In this document: positions 1 to 7,377 of the stretch, one piece after another
How the letters are laid out: every line of letters starts with the position of its first letter
Position numbering within the stretch: position 1 is the first letter of the stretch
Assembly: GCF_000588875.1 (NCBI RefSeq)
Contig: NZ_JEMV01000022.1
Span: 1 to 64,000, forward strand
Reading direction: 5' to 3'
From: Sphingobium sp. Ant17
GTDB taxonomy: Bacteria; Pseudomonadota; Alphaproteobacteria; Sphingomonadales; Sphingomonadaceae
Length of the DNA stretch: 64,000 nt
Notes under the pieces: model-generated
Database searches by the model: none
The model's input: only the letters and a program-made list of their open reading frames with translations
What the model was told of the DNA's origin: nothing
Translations under genes and position numbers: made by a program

Positions 1-751
1 TTCCGCGCCTGCCTCGGCCCCGGCCGCCGACGCCCCTGCCGCTGGCCCCACCCGCGCGCAGGAACGGGTCAAGATGACCCGCTTGCGCCAGACGGTCGCC
101 AAGCGCCTTAAGGAAGCGCAGAATACCGCCGCGATGCTGACCACGTATAACGACGTGGACATGACCAACATCATCGAGGCGCGCGCGAAGTATAAGGATC
201 TGTTCGAAAAGAAGCATGGCGTCCGTCTGGGCTTCATGGGCTTCTTTACGAAGGCGGTCTGCATGGCGCTCCGCGACATTCCGGGCGTCAATGCGCAGAT
301 TGAAGGCGACGAGATCGTCTATAATAATTTCTGCGACATCTCGGTCGCGGTGTCGGCCCCCACCGGCCTCGTCGTTCCGGTCATCCGCAACGCGGAGTCG
401 CTCAGCGTTGCCGAGATCGAAAAGACCATCGGCGGCTTTGGCAAGAAGGCCAAGGAAGGCAAGCTGACCATGGAAGATATGAAGGGCGGCACCTTCACCA
501 TCTCCAATGGCGGCGTGTTCGGCTCGCTGCTGTCCAGCCCGATCATCAACCCGCCCCAGTCCGGCGTTCTGGGCCTGCACCGGATCGAGGACCGCCCGGT
601 CGTTCGTGACGGTCAGATCGTGATCCGTCCGATGATGTATCTGGCGCTCAGCTACGATCATCGCATGGTCGATGGTCGCGAAGCGGTAACCTTCCTCGTC
701 GCGGTCAAGAACGCGATCGAAGACCCGACCCGCCTGCTGATCGACCTGTAA
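1..751 (+). CDS. odhB: 2-oxoglutarate dehydrogenase E2 (dihydrolipoyl succinyltransferase), C-terminal part
   Basis: Core of the 2-oxoglutarate dehydrogenase complex: it transfers the succinyl group from lipoyl-lysine to CoA in the TCA cycle. The 5' end lies outside the window. Reading from base 2, an Ala/Pro linker is followed by the start of the catalytic domain ([16 protein letters not shown]), and the active-site motif [12 protein letters not shown] with its His and Asp lies near the C-terminus, which ends in LLIDL. The lipoyl and peripheral-subunit-binding domains are not visible. E3 (lpdA) follows 120 bases downstream, as expected for an odh operon. Succinyl- rather than acetyltransferase is inferred from C-terminal similarity. 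Confidence 0.93.
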   Translation, partial: SAPASAPAADAPAAGPTRAQERVKMTRLRQTVAKRLKEAQNTAAMLTTYNDVDMTNIIEARAKYKDLFEKKHGVRLGFMGFFTKAVCMALRDIPGVNAQIEGDEIVYNNFCDISVAVSAPTGLVVPVIRNAESLSVAEIEKTIGGFGKKAKEGKLTMEDMKGGTFTISNGGVFGSLLSSPIINPPQSGVLGLHRIEDRPVVRDGQIVIRPMMYLALSYDHRMVDGREAVTFLVAVKNAIEDPTRLLIDL

Positions 752-773
752 AAGTCACAATCAGACACCATAT

Positions 774-863
774 CCGTTCGGGCTGAGCCTGTCGAAGCCC
801 CGTCCTTTCTGTGCAAAGGGCAAAAGAAGCAGTAATGCCCTTCGACAGGCTCAGGGCGAACGG
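774..863. repeat. Inverted repeat of the CTGAGCCTGTCGAA family between odhB and lpdA
   Basis: Left arm CCGTTCGGGCTGAGCCTGTCGAA (774-796) pairs with right arm TTCGACAGGCTCAGGGCGAACGG (841-863) apart from the central GG. The intervening 44 bases look unique. The right arm ends nine bases before the lpdA ATG, and its last bases (CGGAG) form the only Shine-Dalgarno-like sequence for lpdA. A relative lies at 43143-43238. Confidence 0.85.
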
Positions 864-871
864 AGAATAAC

Positions 872-2272
872 ATGTCCGATTTCGACTACGACGTTCTGGT
901 GATCGGGTCCGGCCCCGGCGGTTATGTCGCCGCGATCCGCGCCGCGCAGTTGGGTCTCAAGACCGCTTGCGCCGAAAGCCGCGACACGCTGGGCGGCACC
1001 TGCCTCAATGTCGGCTGCATCCCGTCCAAGGCGATGCTGCATGCCTCCGAACTTTATGACGAAGCGGCCAATGGCACGCTCGCCAAGCTCGGCGTCAAGA
1101 TCGACCAGATGAGCCTCGACCTCTCCACCATGCAGGGCCAGCGCGCCGATGCAGTGAAGGGGCTGACCGGCGGCATCGAATTTCTGTTCAAGAAGAACAA
1201 GGTCACCTGGCTCAAGGGTCTGGCCAGCTTCACTGGCGCCAACACCGTTGAAATCAACGGCGAAAAGGTGACGGCGAAGAATATCGTCATCGCCACCGGC
1301 TCGTCGGTCACGCCGCTGCCCGGTGTCGAGGTCGACAATGACGGCGGCAAGATCGTCGATTCGACCGGCGCGCTGGTACTGGACAAGGTGCCTGGCCATC
1401 TCGTGGTTGTAGGCGGCGGCGTCATCGGCCTGGAAATGGGCAGCGTGTGGCGTCGCTTGGGCGCGAAGGTCACGGTCGTCGAATATCTCGACCAGATCCT
1501 GCCCGGCATGGACGGCGAAGTCCGCAAGGAAGCCAATAAGATCTTCAAGAAGCAGGGCTTTGAATATCGCCTGGGCACCAAGGTCACCGGCGCGAAGGCG
1601 CATGACAAGGGCGTGACCCTGACCGTCGAGCCCGCCGCCGGTGGGGACACCGAAACCATCGAAGCCGACGTCGTGCTGGTATCGATCGGCCGTCGCCCCA
1701 ACACCAACGGCCTTGGCCTCGACAAGATCGGCCTGGAGCTGAACGCGCGCGGCCAGATCGAAACCGATCATGAATTCGGCACGAAGGTGCCCGGCGTCTG
1801 GGCCATCGGCGACGTCATCCCCGGCCCGATGCTCGCGCACAAGGCCGAAGATGAAGGCATTGCCGTCGCGGAAAATATCGCGGGCCTGACCGGCATCGTG
1901 AACCACGACCTGATCCCGTCGGTTGTCTATACCAAGCCCGAAATCGCGGGCGTCGGCCTGACCGAAGAAGCCGCCAAGGAAAAGGGCGCGATCAAGGTCG
2001 GCAAATTCCCGATGATGGCCAATAGCCGTGCCAAGACCAACCACGAGCCCGAAGGCTTCGTGAAGATCATCGCCGACGCCGAAACCGACAAGGTGCTGGG
2101 CGTCTGGATCATCGCCACGCCCGCCGGCACGATGATCGCGCAGGCAGCGCAGGCGATGGAGTTCGGCGCATCGAGCGAAGACATCGCGTACACCTGCCAC
2201 GCCCACCCCACGCACAGCGAAGCGATCAAGGAAGCCGCCATGGCGGTCACCGGCAAACCGATCCACATGTGA
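872..2272 (+). CDS. lpdA: Dihydrolipoyl dehydrogenase (E3)
   Basis: FAD enzyme that reoxidises dihydrolipoyl groups of 2-oxoacid dehydrogenase complexes, passing electrons to NAD+. At 466 residues it has normal length. The FAD-binding GSGPGG is at residues 12-17, the redox disulfide is C44/C49 in CLNVGCIPSK, the second Rossmann motif is VVVGGGVIGLEMG near 180, and the dimer-interface catalytic motif HAHPTHSE is near 443-450. It follows odhB and is separated only by an inverted repeat whose end supplies the likely ribosome site. A strong terminator follows. Confidence 0.97.
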   Translation: MSDFDYDVLVIGSGPGGYVAAIRAAQLGLKTACAESRDTLGGTCLNVGCIPSKAMLHASELYDEAANGTLAKLGVKIDQMSLDLSTMQGQRADAVKGLTGGIEFLFKKNKVTWLKGLASFTGANTVEINGEKVTAKNIVIATGSSVTPLPGVEVDNDGGKIVDSTGALVLDKVPGHLVVVGGGVIGLEMGSVWRRLGAKVTVVEYLDQILPGMDGEVRKEANKIFKKQGFEYRLGTKVTGAKAHDKGVTLTVEPAAGGDTETIEADVVLVSIGRRPNTNGLGLDKIGLELNARGQIETDHEFGTKVPGVWAIGDVIPGPMLAHKAEDEGIAVAENIAGLTGIVNHDLIPSVVYTKPEIAGVGLTEEAAKEKGAIKVGKFPMMANSRAKTNHEPEGFVKIIADAETDKVLGVWIIATPAGTMIAQAAQAMEFGASSEDIAYTCHAHPTHSEAIKEAAMAVTGKPIHM

Positions 2273-2293
2273 TCGCCGCCACCTTGCGCAAAT

Positions 2294-2326
2294 AAAAAAG
2301 GCCTCCGCAAACCGGAGGCCTTTTTT
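2294..2326 (+). terminator. Intrinsic terminator after lpdA
   Basis: Perfect 8-bp stem GGCCTCCG (2300-2307) and CGGAGGCC (2313-2320), a 5-base loop, a six-T tail and an A-run on the other side. It may work in both directions, ending lpdA and the convergent minus-strand gene at 2492. Confidence 0.9.
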
Positions 2327-2491
2327 GTCATATGGTCGCCTACCCTGACCGGCCAACGCGACCTGTCTCTGTCCTACAACTGGCAACAGTGCTACAATCT
2401 GCCCGTCACATAAGTTTGTAACAAAAAATCCGGATCAGGATATTAAATGTCAAAATTTACGGGAATAATGCGAAGTTAAGCGCCCGCTTTC

Positions 2492-3261
2492 CTATCGCCG
2501 ATAGCGCCCCTCGCTAACCCACCGCGCCGTCAGCGCCGCCGCCGCTTCCACATCCTGCGGGAAATCGACCTCCTGCCACGGCAGCCCGTCGATCGACACG
2601 GTGCCCACGCGGTTGCCCTTGGCGATGATGTCGATCGCGCGCAGATACCAGCGCTCCACCCCTTCGGCGTCCGCATCATCTGGTTGATCTGGTTGCGGAA
2701 GATCGCCGGACCTTCGCCGGTGAAAGCCAGCATGCCGATCGATTCGGCATTGGTGTCGGGCGGCAACAACCGCTTGCCGATATGGTGCAGGCGGCCACTC
2801 TCGTCGCGGTTCACCTTCATGTCATCGTCGTCATAGTCGCCGTCGGGCTTCACATCGACGGTGACGGTGATCGCATCGCTCGCCCCCGCGATCAGCCTGG
2901 CGACGATCTCGTCCGACACGATGGTATCGCCATTCAGGATGATGAAGTCGCGGTCCATCTCTTCCCGCACGATCCAGCAAGTGCCGAGGTTATCGGCAAC
3001 CTGGAAAAAGGGATTGAACACCGTGCGGATGCGCGCGCCCGTCTCGCGATACAACTGCAACGCATGATCCTCGACCCGCTCGGTGCGGAAACCCGTCACC
3101 ACCACGATGTCGGTCACGCCATTGGCGACCAGCGCAGCGACCTGCCAGCTGATGAGGGTGCGCCCGTTAAATTCGATCATGCACTTGGGCACGTCGCGGG
3201 TCAGCGGCAACAGGCGCGAGCCTTGCCCGGCGGAAAGGATGATGGCTTTGCTGATCGTCAT
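2492..3261 (-). CDS. Nucleotidyltransferase, phosphocholine cytidylyltransferase-like (frameshifted here)
   Basis: GT-A-fold enzyme that activates a phosphorylated sugar or alcohol with an NTP, probably a surface-polymer precursor. The N-terminal signature is LSAGQGSRLLPLT (residues 9-21), followed by PKCMIEFNG and the metal-binding Asp of NGDTIV (D112). The start at 3261 is chosen because homology begins there; an upstream in-frame start adds only a non-conserved leader. After IFRNQINQMMR the frame breaks between 2670 and 2671. The next frame continues with DAEGVERWYLRAIDIIAKGN and the typical end, stopping at 2492, and one extra G (CGG to CGGG) restores about 256 residues. It is divergent from the flippase at 3381. 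The substrate cannot be read from the sequence. Confidence 0.8.
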
Positions 3262-3380
3262 AGCGCGCGGCCTTAAACGGCAATTTGGCCGAAAAAAAGG
3301 CGGGGTTTGCACGACGGCCCGAACCCCCTAGACAGGCGCACGCCGGATGACCGGCATCCGGGTGAAAGGCCAGGGCAGAC

Positions 3381-4694
3381 GTGAAGGTCAAACGCGGATC
3401 GGGGCAGGCAGGCGACGGCTTTTCGCGCATCCTGGCCAATACCGGCTGGCTGCTGGGCGGTAAGGGCGTCGGCGCGATCCTGAGCATCGCCTATCTCGCC
3501 ATCGTCACCCGGACGCTCGGCGTCGCCGATTTCGGCCGCTTCGCCCTGGTGCTGAGCGCCGCGCAGGTGATCAAGACGCTGGTGTCGTTCGATAGCTGGC
3601 AGATCGTCGTGCGCTATGGCCAGCCGCATCTGACCGCTGGCCATGGCGACGCGCTCAACCGGGTGCTGCGCTTCTGCATCCTCATCGACCTGGCATCGGC
3701 GGTCGCGGGTGGACTGATCGCCGCCGCCATCCTGCTCCTGTTCGCCGACCTGCTGGAGGTCGGACCGCATATGGCCTGGCAGGTCTGGCTGTTCTGCATG
3801 GTGATGATGATCACCATCCGCTCCAGCCCGACCGGCCTGTTGCGCCTGTTCGACCGGTTCGACAGCGCCGCGTTCGCCGAAACCATGATCCCGGTCGGGC
3901 GGATGATCGGTGCGGGCGCGGCGCTGCTGTGGATGCCCGACATCACCGGCTTCCTCATCGCCTGGGCCTTTGCCGAACTGCTCTGCGCGCTTGGCTATTG
4001 GGGGCTGGCGCTGCGCGTCGGCCATGGCCGTATCGGCCATTGGCGCGCCGGACGGGCGATCGACGCCCGCCGCGAAAACCCCGGCATCGTCGGTTTCCTG
4101 ACCGCCACCAATTTGCAGACCAGCCTCTCCTCGATCGGCCAGCAGGTCGCGGTGCTGATCGTCGGGGCGTTCGTCGGCCCGGTGGGCGCTGGCCTCTATC
4201 GCCTCGCCAACCAGCTCGCCAATTCGCTGACCAAGATCAGCAGCCTCTTGTCGCGCAGCATCTTTGTCGAACTCTCGCGCACCAGCAGCCATGGCAAGGA
4301 AGCGCTCGGCGTGCTGTTCCGCCGCACCAACCGGCTGGCACTGATCGCGGGCGCGGTCATCATCGCGCTGATTGCCACCATCGGCCGTCCGTTGCTGGGC
4401 TTCATCGCCGGGCCGGACTTCCTGCCTGCCTATCCGCTGCTGCTGTTGCTCGGCATCGCCGCCTGCATCGAACTGATCGGCGTCAGCTACCGCCCGCTGC
4501 TGATGGCGACCGATCGCGCGGGCCTGTCGCTGCGCATCACCTTCGTCGCGACCCTGTTGCTGCTCGGCCTGCAAGCCGCGTTATTGCCGCTCTACGGCAC
4601 GATCGGCGCAGCGGTCGCGAATATCGTCGCTGCGCTCGCCGGTTTCGCGATGATGGGCTGGGCCAGCCGCCGGGCCGTGGCGGGCGACAAGTAA
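3381..4694 (+). CDS. Wzx/MATE-type polysaccharide flippase family protein
   Basis: Integral membrane protein of 437 residues with about twelve hydrophobic segments spread along its length, matching the lipopolysaccharide/O-antigen flippase family that moves lipid-linked glycans across the inner membrane. Opening segments such as NTGWLLGGKGVGAILSIAYL and the GLYRLANQLANSL helix are typical. It starts with GTG at 3381 with a weak upstream AGGG. It is divergent from a nucleotidyltransferase and convergent with another, which supports a role in surface glycan assembly. No glycosyltransferase or polymerase lies beside it, so the exported molecule is unknown. Confidence 0.8.
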   Translation: MKVKRGSGQAGDGFSRILANTGWLLGGKGVGAILSIAYLAIVTRTLGVADFGRFALVLSAAQVIKTLVSFDSWQIVVRYGQPHLTAGHGDALNRVLRFCILIDLASAVAGGLIAAAILLLFADLLEVGPHMAWQVWLFCMVMMITIRSSPTGLLRLFDRFDSAAFAETMIPVGRMIGAGAALLWMPDITGFLIAWAFAELLCALGYWGLALRVGHGRIGHWRAGRAIDARRENPGIVGFLTATNLQTSLSSIGQQVAVLIVGAFVGPVGAGLYRLANQLANSLTKISSLLSRSIFVELSRTSSHGKEALGVLFRRTNRLALIAGAVIIALIATIGRPLLGFIAGPDFLPAYPLLLLLGIAACIELIGVSYRPLLMATDRAGLSLRITFVATLLLLGLQAALLPLYGTIGAAVANIVAALAGFAMMGWASRRAVAGDK

Positions 4695-4705
4695 GCCACC
4701 ACCCG

Positions 4706-4770
4706 CCGTTCGTTTCGAGCGCAGTCGAGAAACCCTCGCGCCGGTTTCTCGACTTCGCTCGAAAGAACGG
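4706..4770. repeat. Inverted repeat between convergent genes
   Basis: CCGTTCGTTTCGAGCGCAGTCGAGAAACC pairs imperfectly with GGTTTCTCGACTTCGCTCGAAAGAACGG. The hairpin sits between the stops of the flippase (+) and the nucleotidyltransferase (-), where it could end transcription in both directions, though it has no T-run. It resembles the 774 and 43143 repeats at the outer CCGTTCG/GAACGG ends but has a different core. Confidence 0.75.
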
Positions 4771-4785
4771 AACCCGGAATAGCGC

Positions 4786-5580
4786 CTACCGCCCCGCCAG
4801 GATCGCCTCGATCAAATCCACATCCGCCTGCTTGTCCGCATCGATGCACGCTTCGGGCTGCGCCATCGCCACCAGCCGCGCGACCAGGCCAAAGCGCCGC
4901 CCCACCCGCGCCATGCCGCCGCGCAGCGTCGAAATCCGCAGCAGCGCGCCCAGCAAGGCCAGCGGCCCGAAGGCGGACAGGATTTTCCAGCCCTTCTTGC
5001 GGTCCTGCTCCACCTCCTGCCACAAGGCGATCACCGGCCGGGCCTTGTCACTGCCGAACCAGAAGATATTGGCACCCGACCAGCCCCCGTCGCGAAACTT
5101 CAGCCAGGTCCGCCGCGATTGCGGATAGCGCGCCAGCAGCGTCGCCCGCTCGACCATGGCCACCGCAATATCCGCGCCCGTCGCCTCGGCGATGAACTGG
5201 TCCAGCATCGCCCGGTCGAGCAGCACATGATCGGCCGTGGTCAGCAACAGCGGAAAGGGCAGGTCGCCCGCCTCCATCAACGCCAGCAGCGACGACGCAA
5301 TCCCCGCCCCGCCCCGCTCGAACCGCACGCGCGGATGCGCGCCCAGCCACGCCGTCGCCGGATCAGCGGCAAAGGCATCGGCCCGCTGCGTCAGGACGAT
5401 CACCTGCCCGATCGCGGGATGATCGAGCAAGGCGCGCGCCGGGCGATTGATCATCGGCTCGCCCGCAACCGGCGCAAGCGGCTTGACCGGTACGCCTGCG
5501 GCAACCGCCAGCGGATCGGGAATGGGCCGCGCACCCGCAAGCAGGATGGCAGTGACGGAAGCCGGAGCGGAAGTGATCAT
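4786..5580 (-). CDS. Nucleotidyltransferase family protein (NTP transferase domain)
   Basis: A 264-residue protein of the MobA/GlmU-like NTP transferase fold. The nucleotide-binding loop is at ILLAGARPIPDP (12-23), followed by VKPLAPVAGEPMI and TTADHVLLD (114-122), the counterpart of the metal-binding acidic motif. A hydrophobic segment near 185-205 and the acidic DADKQADVD near the C-terminus follow. It is paralogous to the protein at 48145-48954, sharing the TTAD-VLL and hydrophobic-helix layout. Its neighbours are the flippase and, through it, a phosphocholine cytidylyltransferase-like gene, so a role in activating a phospho-alcohol or sugar for an envelope polymer is inferred. The substrate is unknown. 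Confidence 0.75.
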   Translation of the reverse strand: MITSAPASVTAILLAGARPIPDPLAVAAGVPVKPLAPVAGEPMINRPARALLDHPAIGQVIVLTQRADAFAADPATAWLGAHPRVRFERGGAGIASSLLALMEAGDLPFPLLLTTADHVLLDRAMLDQFIAEATGADIAVAMVERATLLARYPQSRRTWLKFRDGGWSGANIFWFGSDKARPVIALWQEVEQDRKKGWKILSAFGPLALLGALLRISTLRGGMARVGRRFGLVARLVAMAQPEACIDADKQADVDLIEAILAGR

Positions 5581-5620
5581 CCCCGCTCGTTACCCAAGCG
5601 GCGTCCGCGCGGGAAGCGGC

Positions 5621-7105
5621 TTATTTCCCGCTGGCGACCGGCCCGACGGATGGAGCCTCGGCAAAGGCCTGATGCTGGCCGACGCGCAGCCCCTTGTAAC
5701 GCGCCAGTTGCGCACGGAACGCCCGCAAATCATTGCCTGCCAACTGCGCCGTCGTCGTGAACTTCACCGACAGCGGATTGACCGTCGCGCCACCGCGATA
5801 CAGTTCATAATGCAAATGCGGCCCGGTCGACAGGCCGGTCGATCCGACATAGCCGATCACTTGGCCTCTGCGGACGCGCTGGCCCGGCGCAGCGGCGATG
5901 CGGCTCATATGCGCATAGCCGGTGGCGAGGCCGCCGCCATGTTGGATACGCACATAATTGCCATGCCCGCCATGCCGCCCGGCATAGGCGATCACGCCAT
6001 CGGTCACCGCATAGATGGGCGAGCCATAGCGCGCCGCGAAATCGATCCCCGCATGCATCCGGCTATAGCCCAAAATCGGGTGCCGCCGCATGCCATAGCT
6101 GGACGACATGCGCCCGGCGACCGGGGCCGACAGCACGCCGCGCCGCTCGCCCACGCCCGACGCTTCGAACCATTCGGTGCGGCCATTGCTGGTCCATTTG
6201 AGCATATCGACCGACTTGCCGCGCGCGCGCTGCAACCCGGCATAGAGCAGCTCGCCCACTTCAATATCGCCCGTTTCCGCGCGGCGATATTCGGTCACGA
6301 TATCGTAGCGGTCCCCCGCGCCGATGCCGCCCAGATCGACCTGCCCGGCAATCACCCGTAGGAAGGCCTGCACCGCCTTGGGCGGGGCCCCTGCAGCACG
6401 CGCCGAGCGATAGATGCTGTCACCCACCACGCCCTGAATGCGCAGCGGGGTATTATCGACGCGGATCGGAATGCGCCGCACCGACAGCACGCCGCCCGCC
6501 CGCTCCAGCTCCAGCGCCAGGTCGAGCCGCGCGCGGAACGCCAGCCGGTCGAGCGGCCGGGGCCGGTCGCGGCTCGCGCGGCGACCCAGCACAATATCGA
6601 GCCGCGTACCCGGCTTCACCCCGTCGCTGATATCCGCGCCGACCAGCGCGTTGATCGTCGCCACGTCACCGCTGCTGACTCCCGCGCGCGACAAGGCGCG
6701 CGCCAGCGTGTCACTGCTGCCGACCTGCGCATTAAGCTCGATCTGTGGTCGTTCGGGCGTCTGGCGCAGCGGCTGCACCGCATCGGTCGCGCCCATCCGC
6801 CGCCCGCTGTCCGCGCCCAGCGCCAGTGGCGTGATCATCTGGCTGCGCACTTCGTCATAGTGCGCCTCGGCCATCGTCCGGCCGGGGAGCCCCGGAATGG
6901 GCTTGAAACCGGGCGAGAGATAGAGCGCCGTCGCGCACAGCCCGAAACAGGTGGCGAGGCCGCGAAACCAGGTCGGGCTGCCGATCCGCTGGGCAAGGTC
7001 GGGGACCAGTTCCAACTCGTCCGCCCATTCGCGCAGCCGCATCCGCCAGTCGCGCGGCGGCACCGGCGCAGGCTGGCGCAGCGAGTCGGCCAGCCATAGC
7101 GACAT
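5621..7105 (-). CDS. M23 family murein endopeptidase, membrane anchored
   Basis: Zinc endopeptidase that cleaves peptidoglycan cross-links in the periplasm. From the ATG at 7105 it has 494 residues; an upstream TTG (7150) would add 15 with no better ribosome site. A cytoplasmic N-terminus of about 47 residues precedes one membrane segment (FRGLATCFGLCATALYL). A LysM/OapA-like domain (GSSDTLARALSRAG..ISDGVKPGTRLDIVLG) follows, then the M23 domain with zinc ligands H351 and D355 in MHAGID and H430/H432 in HLHYE. The layout resembles MepM/ShyA-type growth endopeptidases. It is divergent from the helicase at 7378. Confidence 0.88.
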   Translation of the reverse strand: MSLWLADSLRQPAPVPPRDWRMRLREWADELELVPDLAQRIGSPTWFRGLATCFGLCATALYLSPGFKPIPGLPGRTMAEAHYDEVRSQMITPLALGADSGRRMGATDAVQPLRQTPERPQIELNAQVGSSDTLARALSRAGVSSGDVATINALVGADISDGVKPGTRLDIVLGRRASRDRPRPLDRLAFRARLDLALELERAGGVLSVRRIPIRVDNTPLRIQGVVGDSIYRSARAAGAPPKAVQAFLRVIAGQVDLGGIGAGDRYDIVTEYRRAETGDIEVGELLYAGLQRARGKSVDMLKWTSNGRTEWFEASGVGERRGVLSAPVAGRMSSSYGMRRHPILGYSRMHAGIDFAARYGSPIYAVTDGVIAYAGRHGGHGNYVRIQHGGGLATGYAHMSRIAAAPGQRVRRGQVIGYVGSTGLSTGPHLHYELYRGGATVNPLSVKFTTTAQLAGNDLRAFRAQLARYKGLRVGQHQAFAEAPSVGPVASGK

Positions 7106-7377
7106 GGTGGCGCCGCCCTGCTGCGATCCGAACTGGCTATCCTGAAACAAACCGCGACCCCCAAGGGCATGATAGCATTGCTTGGCGACGCAACGGCCCC
7201 CGCGCCATGCGTCGGGCCAGACCCTTGTGAAGCGACAGGGTTAAAGTCAATTTAAGACGCACCAATGACGCACCCGCCTGCGACGACCCGTGCCGCGGAC
7301 CCGATAGGAATGCACCATGATAGGGAACCCGCGAATCTCCTTGCTCCATCGCCCCCCATGCTCGACAGAGGGCCACC

